6,126 bases of DNA. Origin: BM707 sp041592975 (lineage in GTDB: Bacteria > Desulfobacterota > Desulfuromonadia > Desulfuromonadales > UBA2294). The position numbers and the translations under genes are program-made. The notes under the pieces are model-generated. The model was not told the origin of the DNA and did no database searches. It saw only the letters and a program-made list of their open reading frames with translations. Numbering within the stretch: the stretch's first letter is position 1; each line of letters starts with the position of its first letter. The stretch lies in the NCBI GenBank assembly GCA_041592975.1, contig JBFHOZ010000140.1:1-6126 (forward strand). Reading direction: 5' to 3'. Below, piece after piece: positions 1 through 5,926 of the stretch.

Positions 1-45
1 CCCGGCCGGCCCGCCGCCGACGACGATAATATCAGGATCACTCAT
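1..45 (-). CDS. N-terminus of a FAD/NAD(P)-binding oxidoreductase (partial)
   Basis: Only the first 15 codons are inside the window; the gene runs off the left edge. The minus strand reads MSDPDIIVVGGGPAG from an ATG at 45-43. A short beta-strand (DIIVVG) followed by GGGPAG is the dinucleotide-binding Rossmann fingerprint (GxGxxG) at the extreme N-terminus of many flavoprotein oxidoreductases, such as geranylgeranyl reductase-like, monooxygenase and thioredoxin reductase-like proteins. The family cannot be chosen from 15 residues. A weak purine-rich stretch (GAGAGAG in the transcript) lies upstream as a possible ribosome binding site. The gene points the same way as proVWX but is cut off from it by a terminator, so it is probably a separate unit. 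The Rossmann start is seen; the exact enzyme is unknown. Confidence 0.7.
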   Translation of the reverse strand, partial: MSDPDIIVVGGGPAG

Positions 46-80
46 GACGACGCTCTCTCAACGATGGATGACAACGCCGT

Positions 81-109
81 ATTATCTGCCCTGCGCCCGA
101 TAAAGTCCA
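81..109 (-). promoter_or_regulatory. Putative sigma-70 promoter of the left-edge oxidoreductase gene
   Basis: On the minus strand TGGACT (109-104, 4 of 6 to TTGACA) and GATAAT (86-81, 5 of 6 to TATAAT) are separated by exactly 17 nt. The predicted transcription start is near base 74, giving a leader of about 28 nt before the ATG at 45. It lies between the proVWX terminator and the oxidoreductase start, where a promoter is expected. The call rests on consensus matching only. Confidence 0.4.
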
Positions 110-172
110 TCTTCGTCTGGCCGGCCGACTGACGGATGACGTTTTTTCCTCGCGCTTTTTGCGCCTCCTACG

Positions 173-201
173 GAAAAAGGCCGGAGGGGCCCCCTCCGGC
201 C
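173..201 (-). terminator. Rho-independent terminator of the proVWX operon
   Basis: Bases 179-201 form a GC-rich inverted repeat: a 10-bp stem, GGCCGGAGGG against its complement, around a 3-nt loop. Read on the minus strand it is followed at once by a run of five T (complement of 178-174). It starts about 21 nt past the proX stop codon. The orientation of the T-run makes it specific for minus-strand transcripts, and it closes the operon. Confidence 0.9.
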
Positions 202-222
202 TCGGCCTGTTCGCGTCAGCGG

Positions 223-1296
223 CTATCGGGCCGCGGCCCGCGCCTCCTTCAGCCAGCCGTCCCATTTTTCCCGGTTTGCCGCGATCCATTCCCGGGCGTG
301 CCGTTCGATATCGCTCTGGGACTTTTCGCCATCCTCCATCCGGGTGTTCTGGACGTTGATATCTGCCAGGGGAAGGGTGAAGAGCGCGAAGAAACGCTTC
401 GCCGCCGGATTCTTTTCCAGGAAATCCCGGTTGGCGACGACCCGGATATCGCTGACCACGAAACCCGCCTTGAGCGGGTCCGTAACCGCCCCTTCGATGC
501 CGCTGACCGTCATCCGGTCCTTGCCCGGCAGCTGGGATTCCTTCGGTTTGATCTCCGGGACGTTGATCCACATGACATCCTGACCCGGCGTGAGCTTGCC
601 GATCGTCCAGTTGGGCGCCCAGGTGTAGAAGAAAACCGGCTCGCCGGCCTTGTACCGGGCCAGGGTGTCGGCCATGCTGGCCGAGTAGCCGGCCTTGATC
701 GGGTTGATGTGGTCGTCGAGATCATAGACCTCGAAATGGTGGGTGATGACTTTTTCACAGCCCCATCCCGGCGGGCAGGCGGTCAGGTCGGCCTTGCCGT
801 CACCGTTGGCGTCAAAGGCCTTCTTGACCTCGGGCCGCTTGAAGTCGTCCAGTGACGTGATGCCGAACTCCTCGACATGCTTTTTCGACACCAGGTAGCC
901 CTGCAGCCCGCCGGCCCGGGCGACATGGCCGACAATCTCGACCTTCTCCTCCGAGCCTTTCGGCATCTGGCTGGTGTGGTTCGGGAACCAGCCGTTGGCC
1001 CAGTAGTCGACGTCGCCGAGCATGACCGACTGGTAGAAAAGCGGGTTCTGCAGCTCTTTCGGCTCCTTGACGTCGTAGCCCAGCTCTTTCAGGCCGGCGC
1101 GGACCAGGGCCTCCTGGAAATAACCGGTGTCCCAGGTCGCCCGGGCCGGCTGGACGGTGACCCCCTCGCCCGGCCTGGTGACGGCCGTGTCGGACGGCGC
1201 CGCCGCGGTTTCCTGTTTGGGCGCCTCGGTTTCACTCTTGCAGCCGACCGTCAATGCCAGCGCAAGGACAACAAGACCTGTGAAAATCCTTTTCAT
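223..1296 (-). CDS. proX: Glycine betaine/proline betaine ABC transporter, substrate-binding lipoprotein
   Basis: This 357-aa protein captures betaine-type osmoprotectants for the ProVWX importer. Residues 1-18 form a signal peptide followed by Cys19 (LTVGC), so it is probably a membrane-anchored lipoprotein; Thr at -3 makes the lipobox imperfect. A low-complexity linker (about 20-42) leads to an OpuAC-type binding domain (about 43-335). The sequence follows E. coli ProX closely around NGDGKADLT and PGWGCE. The three Trp known in E. coli ProX to form the betaine cage appear conserved as Trp103 (NGW), Trp178 (PGWG) and Trp226 (YTW). Cys174 and Cys180 flank the second Trp and could form a disulfide. 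The start at 1296 is chosen over an ATG 19 codons upstream because AAGGAG lies 6 nt before it and the signal peptide begins there. It is the last gene of the operon, 46 nt after proW. Confidence 0.95.
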   Translation of the reverse strand: MKRIFTGLVVLALALTVGCKSETEAPKQETAAAPSDTAVTRPGEGVTVQPARATWDTGYFQEALVRAGLKELGYDVKEPKELQNPLFYQSVMLGDVDYWANGWFPNHTSQMPKGSEEKVEIVGHVARAGGLQGYLVSKKHVEEFGITSLDDFKRPEVKKAFDANGDGKADLTACPPGWGCEKVITHHFEVYDLDDHINPIKAGYSASMADTLARYKAGEPVFFYTWAPNWTIGKLTPGQDVMWINVPEIKPKESQLPGKDRMTVSGIEGAVTDPLKAGFVVSDIRVVANRDFLEKNPAAKRFFALFTLPLADINVQNTRMEDGEKSQSDIERHAREWIAANREKWDGWLKEARAAAR

Positions 1297-1342
1297 TTTT
1301 CGCTCCTTTTTTGTTTGAAAATCGCGCTGTCGTTCAAGTTCA

Positions 1343-2179
1343 TCAACGCGCAAATCCCTGGGTGATCCGGTCGAGGACCATCGCCAGAAGGACGATGGAC
1401 AGGCCGCCGATGGTGGCGAGGCCGATCTCGAGGGTGTTCAGCCCCTGGACCACCGGGTTGCCGAGGCCGCCGGCCCCGATCAGGGCGGCGATCACGACCA
1501 TCGACAACGCCATCATCAGGGTCTGGTTGAGGCCGGCCATGATCGATGGCAGGGCCAGCGGGAACTGCACTTTGCGCAACACCTGCCAGTCGGTCGCGCC
1601 GAAGGCGAGCCCCGCCTCGATCAATTCGGGGTGAACCTGGCGGATGCCGAGACTGGTCAGGCGGATAAGCGGCGGCAGCGAGAAGACAATGGTGGCGAGA
1701 ATGCCGGAGACGGTGCCGATGCTGAACAGCATGACGACCGGCACCAGGTAGACGAACGCCGGCGTCGTCTGCATGGCGTCGAGGGCCGGCCGCAGCAACA
1801 TTTCGAAGCGGTCGCTGCGCCCCGACAGGATCCCCAGGGGGATGCCGACGATGGCGCAGAAAAAGACCGAGCTGATGACCATCGCCAGGGTGGTCATGGT
1901 TTCCTGCCAGAGGCCGAGATAGCCGACCAGCAGAAAGGTGAGGACGGTGAAGACCGTCACCCGCCTGCCGGCAAACCGCCAGGCGAGAAGGGCGAACAGG
2001 ACGATAACCACCACCGGCGGCAGGGAGTTGAAGAACCAGTCGAAACCCTGCAGGCAGAGCTCGATCGGCGTCTTGACCGCCTGGAAGATGTCCCGGTAGT
2101 TCAGAACCAGCCAGTCGACAAAAGCCTGGATCCATTCATCCAGAGGGATGAGCTTCTCTTCGAAATTCAGGAAATTCAT
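1343..2179 (-). CDS. proW: Glycine betaine/proline betaine ABC transporter, permease
   Basis: This 278-aa inner-membrane permease forms the translocation path of the betaine importer. An amphipathic N-terminal region (about 1-50) precedes hydrophobic segments at about 53-70, 74-92, 97-120, 140-176, 208-236 and 252-272. The EAA loop that docks on the ATPase spans about 188-216 (EAGLAFGATDWQV, ending PSIMAG). It is shorter than E. coli ProW (354 aa), lacking most of that protein's long N-terminal extension, and is close in size to OpuAB/GbuB-type permeases. The ATG at 2179 lies 3 nt after the proV stop, with GGAGAG 9 nt upstream inside the 3' end of proV, so the two are probably translationally coupled. 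Family assignment is firm; the solute range (betaine, proline betaine, proline, choline) is inferred. Confidence 0.95.
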   Translation of the reverse strand: MNFLNFEEKLIPLDEWIQAFVDWLVLNYRDIFQAVKTPIELCLQGFDWFFNSLPPVVVIVLFALLAWRFAGRRVTVFTVLTFLLVGYLGLWQETMTTLAMVISSVFFCAIVGIPLGILSGRSDRFEMLLRPALDAMQTTPAFVYLVPVVMLFSIGTVSGILATIVFSLPPLIRLTSLGIRQVHPELIEAGLAFGATDWQVLRKVQFPLALPSIMAGLNQTLMMALSMVVIAALIGAGGLGNPVVQGLNTLEIGLATIGGLSIVLLAMVLDRITQGFAR

Positions 2180-2182
2180 CGG

Positions 2183-3418
2183 TTATTTCTCTCCGTTTCT
2201 TGCGGCGTCCATCTCGATCCGGTCGTCATGACTGCGGTGCAGCGTGCGCAGGAACAGGTTCTTGGACACGGCGCCCCGGTATTCGCCGTTGTCGTCGAGG
2301 ACCGGAATCGCCCAGCTGTGGCTGGCAACCTGCGGCAGGATCTCCTGCATCGAGTCGGCGCTGTTGACGGTCACCACCTCATCCAGGTAGGCGTCGCTGA
2401 TCCCCTTGTCGGCGTCGATCACGTCCCGCAGCGAATCGGTTGAAACGACCCCCTTGAAGACCCCTTCGCTGTTCAGCACGTACCCGTAATCGCGGTCGTT
2501 CCTGATCAGGCGCTGCAGGGCGGCGCGGGGGTTTCTGCCGTCGGTGATCGGGATGGTGACCTGGGTATCGGTGGCGATGTCGCCGGCGGTGAGGATGTTG
2601 GTCGGGTCGACGCCGCGGAAGAACGCCCGGACGTAATCGTCGGCCGGGTTCTGCAGGATCTCTTCCGGAGTCCCGACCTGCACGACCCGCCCCCCTTCCA
2701 TGATGGCGATCCGGTCGCCGATCCGCATCGCTTCGTCGAGATCGTGGGAGATGAAGACGATCGTGCGCCTGGACTTCGCCTGCAGCTTGAGCAGCTCGTC
2801 CTGCATCTCGGTCCGGATCAGCGGATCGAGGGCCGAGAAAGCCTCGTCCATCAGCAGGATGTCGGGATCGACCGCCAGCCCGCGCGCCAGGCCGACGCGC
2901 TGCTGCATGCCGCCGGACAGTTCGCTCGGCATGCTCTCGGCCCAGGCCTCGAGGCCGACCTGCTCCAGGGCCTTCAGGGCCCTCTGCTGCCGGGTCTCCT
3001 TGTCGACGCCGTCCATTTCCAGGCCGAAGGCGGCATTCTGCAGGACGGTCATGTGCGGCATCAGGGCAAAGGACTGGAAGACCATGCTCAGCTTGGCGCG
3101 GCGCAGCCTGACCAGCGCGTCGTCCTTCATCGCGACGATATCCTCCCCGTCGACCAGGACATGGCCGGAGGTCGGTTCGATGAGGCGATTGAGCATGCGC
3201 ACCATGGTTGACTTGCCCGAACCGGACAACCCCATGATGACGAAGATCTCCCCCTCGCGGATCTGAAAGCTGGCATCCTGGACACCGACGGTGGTTTCGG
3301 TCCTTTCGAAGATCGCCTCCTTGTCGAGGCCTTCGCTGAGAAGCTTCATCGCCTTTTTCGGATGAGGGCCAAAGATCTTGTAGAGATTTCTGACTTCGAC
3401 TTTTACATTTTCTGGCAT
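2183..3418 (-). CDS. proV: Glycine betaine/proline betaine ABC transporter, ATP-binding subunit with CBS domains
   Basis: This 411-aa ATPase energises betaine uptake. It has the N-terminal region typical of ProV/OpuAA (KIFGPHPKKAMKLL, about 14-27), Walker A GLSGSGKST (63-71), Q-loop Gln115, signature LSGGMQQ (167-173), Walker B ILLMDE (187-192) and H-loop His225. Residues of about 284-395 form a tandem CBS pair; in OpuA-type transporters this pair couples activity to ionic strength. Length matches E. coli ProV (400 aa). The reading frame is open 31 codons further upstream, but the ATG at 3418 is chosen because AAGGGG lies 5 nt before it and homology begins at the next residues. It is the first gene of the operon, after a long structured leader. 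All catalytic motifs are intact. Confidence 0.96.
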   Translation of the reverse strand: MPENVKVEVRNLYKIFGPHPKKAMKLLSEGLDKEAIFERTETTVGVQDASFQIREGEIFVIMGLSGSGKSTMVRMLNRLIEPTSGHVLVDGEDIVAMKDDALVRLRRAKLSMVFQSFALMPHMTVLQNAAFGLEMDGVDKETRQQRALKALEQVGLEAWAESMPSELSGGMQQRVGLARGLAVDPDILLMDEAFSALDPLIRTEMQDELLKLQAKSRRTIVFISHDLDEAMRIGDRIAIMEGGRVVQVGTPEEILQNPADDYVRAFFRGVDPTNILTAGDIATDTQVTIPITDGRNPRAALQRLIRNDRDYGYVLNSEGVFKGVVSTDSLRDVIDADKGISDAYLDEVVTVNSADSMQEILPQVASHSWAIPVLDDNGEYRGAVSKNLFLRTLHRSHDDRIEMDAARNGEK

Positions 3419-3482
3419 CGCAACCCCTTGCGGCAAAATCTCCCGGGCGGATATGCCCGCCTGCCGACACGGAACCGTCGGC
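3419..3482 (-). promoter_or_regulatory. Three tandem hairpins ending in the proV ribosome binding site
   Basis: Three inverted repeats lie end to end just before the proV ATG. In transcript order they are GCCGAC/GTCGGC with an 8-nt loop (3482-3463), CGGGC/GCCCG with a 6-nt loop (3459-3444), and CGCAA-GGGG-TTGCG (3432-3419). The last hairpin holds the Shine-Dalgarno AAGGGG, with the four G in its loop, and its 3' arm touches the start codon. Such an arrangement could tune ribosome access. The repeats are seen directly; regulation is inferred. Confidence 0.45.
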
Positions 3483-3748
3483 GAAAGAAACAGGGAACGG
3501 GGACACGGCACAAAGCGGCGCTTCGGGAGATCATGCGTTGCGGAACCGCTTCGGGCGGAACCCCTGGTATCGATTTATTTGTTGCAGGACAGAACAACCC
3601 GCGACCGTGCTGTGCCGGACCGGCGACAACCAGCGCTGTTCTGATGGAGTCGGAAAATCCTCGAAGGTTCACACGGGGCGAGCTTCTCTGCGATTTCCCT
3701 ACGGGGCAAGGTCGGAACACCCTGGCGGGGTGCCGCCTCGTTTTGCAT
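3419..3748 (-). promoter_or_regulatory. Long 5' leader of the proVWX mRNA
   Basis: If transcription starts at the A predicted by the promoter at 3755-3783, about 330 nt are transcribed before proV. I see no convincing gene here on either strand. Frames that are open have arginine- and proline-rich, unfamiliar translations. The leader shows several self-complementary stretches, including GGCGG-CACC-CCGCC near its 5' end and a GCCG/CGGC pair near 3619-3629. The heptamer CGGAACC (plus strand) occurs three times at 3470, 3541 and 3556. I do not recognise a known riboswitch class. A role in post-transcriptional control of the importer is inferred from length and structure alone. Confidence 0.4.
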
Positions 3749-3754
3749 CTGCCA

Positions 3755-3783
3755 ATCATACATAGAGACGGCGCAAAGGTCAA
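3755..3783 (-). promoter_or_regulatory. Sigma-70-type promoter for proVWX
   Basis: On the minus strand TTGACC (3783-3778, 5 of 6 to consensus) and TATGAT (3760-3755, 5 of 6) are spaced by exactly 17 nt. The predicted start is an A at about 3748. It is the best promoter match seen in the divergent region and points at proV, about 330 nt upstream of its ATG. A second promoter closer to proV cannot be excluded. Confidence 0.65.
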
Positions 3784-3816
3784 AAAAGTTTCCCGGACGA
3801 CCGCCCATCGCCAGGA

Positions 3817-3845
3817 TTGCCTTTTCAGCCCGCCCCTGCTACCTT
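3817..3845 (+). promoter_or_regulatory. Putative extended -10 promoter of ygiQ
   Basis: TTGCCT (3817-3822, 4 of 6) and TACCTT (3840-3845, 3 of 6) are spaced by 17 nt, and TGC immediately before the -10 hexamer gives an extended -10 element. The predicted start is base 3852, the A of the ygiQ ATG. The -10 hexamer is poor, so confidence is modest. The same -35 hexamer, spacing and TGC occur in the promoter at 5673-5701, which lends some support. Confidence 0.4.
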
Positions 3846-3851
3846 GCCGGC

Positions 3852-5660
3852 ATGAGCACTTCCTTCCTCCCCACGACCCGGCAGGAGATGGCGGCGCGCG
3901 GCTGGGACGCCCTCGACGTCCTCTTCGTCAGCGGCGACGCCTATATCGACCACCCCGCCTTCGGCGTGCCGCTGCTGGCCCGGCTGCTCGAGGCCGAGGG
4001 GTTCCGGGTCGGCATCGTCGCCCAGCCCGACTGGCGCACTCCGGACGCCTTCACGGCGATGGGGCGGCCGCGGCTGTTCGCGGCGGTCTCCTCCGGCGCC
4101 ATGGACTCGATGGTCAACCACTACACGGCGGCGAAGAAGATCCGCCGCGACGACGCCTACACCCCCGGCGGGGTGGCCGGCGCCCGCCCCAACCGGGCGG
4201 TGATCGCCTACACGGCGGCGCTCAAGGGCGCCTTCAGGGGGCTGCCGGTGGTCATCGGCGGCATCGAGGCGAGCCTGCGGCGGCTGGCGCACTACGACTA
4301 CTGGGACGACAGGGTGCGCCGCTCGGTGCTGGTCGACAGCAAGGCCGACCTGCTCCTCTACGGCATGGCCGAGTCGGCCATCCGGCAGCTCGCCTGGCGG
4401 CTGCACGAGGGGGAGCTGATCGCGCACATCGACGATCTTTGCGGCACCGCCCTTGTCGGCAGCGAACGGCCGGAAGGCGCGCTCGCCCTCCCCTCCTTCG
4501 AGGCGGTCGCGACCGGCGCGGATGCCTACAACGACGCCTTCCGGCTGGCGGCCGAACAGGCCCTCCCCACCGGCGGACGCACCCTCGCCCAGGCGCACGG
4601 CGACCGCTTCGTGATCGTCAACCCGCCGGCGCCGCCGCTGACCGAAGCGGAGCTCGACGCGGTCTACGCCCTCCCCTTCACCCGGCTCCCGCACCCGGCG
4701 TACACAGAGACCATCCCGGCCTACGAGCAGATCAAATTCTCGATCACCAGCCACCGCGGCTGCTTCGGCGGCTGCGCCTTCTGCGCCATCACCCACCACC
4801 AGGGGAAGACCATCCAGTCCCGCTCCATCGCCTCGATCCGCGCCGAGGTCGACCGGCTGGCCGAGCACCCGGAGTTCCGCGGCACGCTCAGCGACATCGG
4901 CGGGCCGACCGCCAACATGTACGGGCTGTGCTGCGGCAACCCCGAGGCCGAGGCGACCTGCCGGCGCGCCAGCTGCCTCTACCCGCAGCGCTGCCGGCAC
5001 CTGGTGACCTCGGACGCCCAGGCGGTGGCGCTGCTGGCCGAGATCGCCCGGCACCCGAAGGTCAAGCACCTGTTCGTCGCCTCCGGCATCCGCTACGACC
5101 TGCTCGAAGCGCAGCCGGCCTACTTCGACCGGCTGCTCGCACACCACGTCGGCGGCCTGCTCAAGGTCGCCCCGGAGACCACCAGCGCGCCGGTCGCCAG
5201 GGTGATGCGCAAGCCGGGGGCGAAGGCGTTCGAAGCCTTCCTGCGCAGCTTCTACGACCGCAGCCGCGAGCTCGGCAAGCGCCAGGGGATCGTCCCCTAC
5301 TTCATCAGCGGCCACCCCGGCTGCACCCTCGACGACATGATCGACGTCGCCCTGTTCCTGAAAGAGCATCGCCTGCGGGTCGAGCAGGTGCAGGAGTTCA
5401 CCCCCACGCCCGGTTCGCTGGCGACCTGCATCTACCACACCGGCACCGACCCCTTCACCGGCGAGAGGGTGCATGTACCCCGCTCGGCGAAGGAGCGGCG
5501 GCTGCAGAAGGCGCTGCTGCTCTGGCACCTGCCGGAGAGCCGGGCCGACGTGCTCGAGGCGCTGAAGGCGACCGGGAGGATGGATGTCGGAAACGTGCTG
5601 CTGCCGGAGAGGGATGGCGGTCGCAAGCCGAAGGGGAAACCGCGCAAGCGCCGGAAATGA
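3852..5660 (+). CDS. ygiQ: YgiQ family radical SAM protein (UPF0313)
   Basis: This 602-aa protein belongs to the widespread YgiQ family, whose reaction is not known to me. The N-terminal region (about 1-290) carries the family hallmark VSGDAYIDHPAFGVPLLARL (25-44) and GGIEASLRRLAHYDYW (136-151), a cobalamin-domain-like fold by family knowledge. The radical SAM core contains CFGGCAFC, with Cys304, Cys308 and Cys311 expected to bind the 4Fe-4S cluster that cleaves S-adenosylmethionine. GPTANMY (351-357) and a further cluster Cys360, 361, 370, 375 and 381 follow. The C-terminal part ends in a Lys/Arg-rich tail (589-602). It is shorter than E. coli YgiQ (739 aa). The start fits family alignment (FLPTTRQEM against FLPMSREEM in E. 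coli), but no clear Shine-Dalgarno precedes it. It is transcribed divergently from proVWX. Confidence 0.95.
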   Translation: MSTSFLPTTRQEMAARGWDALDVLFVSGDAYIDHPAFGVPLLARLLEAEGFRVGIVAQPDWRTPDAFTAMGRPRLFAAVSSGAMDSMVNHYTAAKKIRRDDAYTPGGVAGARPNRAVIAYTAALKGAFRGLPVVIGGIEASLRRLAHYDYWDDRVRRSVLVDSKADLLLYGMAESAIRQLAWRLHEGELIAHIDDLCGTALVGSERPEGALALPSFEAVATGADAYNDAFRLAAEQALPTGGRTLAQAHGDRFVIVNPPAPPLTEAELDAVYALPFTRLPHPAYTETIPAYEQIKFSITSHRGCFGGCAFCAITHHQGKTIQSRSIASIRAEVDRLAEHPEFRGTLSDIGGPTANMYGLCCGNPEAEATCRRASCLYPQRCRHLVTSDAQAVALLAEIARHPKVKHLFVASGIRYDLLEAQPAYFDRLLAHHVGGLLKVAPETTSAPVARVMRKPGAKAFEAFLRSFYDRSRELGKRQGIVPYFISGHPGCTLDDMIDVALFLKEHRLRVEQVQEFTPTPGSLATCIYHTGTDPFTGERVHVPRSAKERRLQKALLLWHLPESRADVLEALKATGRMDVGNVLLPERDGGRKPKGKPRKRRK

Positions 5661-5672
5661 CCGGCTTGTTTC

Positions 5673-5701
5673 TTGCCTGCCGCCGGTTGAAGTGCTATAA
5701 G
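5673..5701 (+). promoter_or_regulatory. Sigma-70 extended -10 promoter downstream of ygiQ
   Basis: TTGCCT (5673-5678) and TATAAG (5696-5701, 5 of 6 to TATAAT) are separated by 17 nt, with TGC directly before the -10 hexamer as an extended element. The predicted start is the A at 5708. It sits just after the ygiQ stop and before a strong terminator, with no ordinary gene between, so it may drive a small RNA. Found by consensus matching only. Confidence 0.5.
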
Positions 5702-5707
5702 AAAATG

Positions 5708-5792
5708 ACTCGTTTGATCGGAGCGGAGGGGTGATGATCCAGACGTCGGGAGAACACGGAACGCCAACTGCTGAAAAGCGGCTGGCGTTTTT
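5708..5792 (+). ncRNA. Candidate small RNA of about 85 nt
   Basis: The interval is bracketed by a good promoter (predicted start 5708) and a strong intrinsic terminator (U-run at 5788-5792), the usual layout of an independent bacterial small RNA. Its 5' half is largely single-stranded by eye and contains GGAGGGG followed by AUG at 5734. Its 3' end is the terminator hairpin. I do not recognise a known RNA family. The alternative is that the promoter match is chance and the interval is simply the 3' untranslated end of the ygiQ mRNA; a 3'-UTR-derived RNA is also possible. Confidence 0.4.
5760..5792 (+). terminator. Rho-independent terminator downstream of ygiQ
   Basis: AACGCCA (5760-5766) pairs with TGGCGTT (5783-5789). 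Inside, after one A-C mismatch, CTGC pairs with GCGG using one G-T wobble, around a TGAAAA loop. The stem is followed by T-rich sequence (five T at 5788-5792, then GTATT). It works for plus-strand transcripts and would end both the ygiQ mRNA, about 100 nt past its stop, and the candidate small RNA. Confidence 0.9.
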
Positions 5793-5806
5793 GTATTAAC
5801 GAATAG

Positions 5807-5820
5807 ATTTCCAATTTCCA
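5807..5820 (+). repeat. Tandem duplication of ATTTCCA
   Basis: Two perfect adjacent copies of the heptamer ATTTCCA occupy 5807-5813 and 5814-5820. They abut the left arm of the inverted repeat that begins at 5821. The location is just inside the AT-rich tail. Function is unknown; it may be a slippage product or a binding site pair. Confidence 0.6.
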
Positions 5821-5885
5821 GACCTGGCAACAAGATATACAGATATACAAACCGGCAAGCTATATTTGGCGATTGTTGCCAGGTC
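5821..5885. repeat. Perfect 13-bp inverted repeat with AT-rich 39-nt centre
   Basis: GACCTGGCAACAA at 5821-5833 is exactly repeated in inverted form at 5873-5885. The centre is AT-rich and contains a tandem octamer. No T-run follows on either side, so it is not an intrinsic terminator. No target site duplication is evident at the outer ends. It could be the ends of a very small inverted-repeat element, a recombination or attachment site, a spaced operator for the gene at 5945, or a stem-loop in its transcript. The sequence does not decide among these. Confidence 0.75.
5834..5849 (+). repeat. Tandem duplication of GATATACA
   Basis: Two perfect copies of GATATACA (5834-5841 and 5842-5849) start immediately inside the left arm of the 13-bp inverted repeat. 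Together with the ATTTCCA pair on the other side of that arm, they make the left arm flanked by two tandem duplications. Role unknown. Confidence 0.6.
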
Positions 5886-5926
5886 CAGTAACGCCGCCTA
5901 ATCAATAGTTATATGGCAAATAAAAT

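Noticed and set aside
3403..3783. 126-codon minus-strand open frame in the proV leader
   Set aside because: It overlaps the proposed promoter and the start of proV in another frame, and its translation is Arg and Pro-rich without any family resemblance. More likely untranslated leader.
3825..5528. 567-codon minus-strand open frame antisense to ygiQ
   Set aside because: Val, Gly and Arg-rich shadow of the ygiQ reading frame, with no recognisable domain; antisense open frames are common at this GC content.
3362..5734. Very long plus-strand open frame (790 codons) overlapping ygiQ in another frame
   Set aside because: Its translation is dominated by Arg, Pro, Gly and Ala runs with no family resemblance; it is a by-product of high-GC codon use in ygiQ.
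5838..5866. Promoter with TATATT -10 inside the inverted repeat
   Set aside because: The -10 is 5 of 6 but the hexamer 17 nt upstream (TACAGA) is only 3 of 6, which is expected by chance in AT-rich DNA.
5821..5885. Intrinsic terminator or CRISPR repeat explanation for the 13-bp inverted repeat
   Set aside because: No T-run follows either arm, the centre is 39 nt, and there is only a single unit with no spacer-repeat periodicity.
5793..5920. Integron attC site in the AT-rich tail
   Set aside because: Stretches such as GCCTAAT and GTTATAT only loosely resemble the conserved attC core sites, and no properly spaced RYYYAAC/GTTRRRY pair with internal boxes was found.
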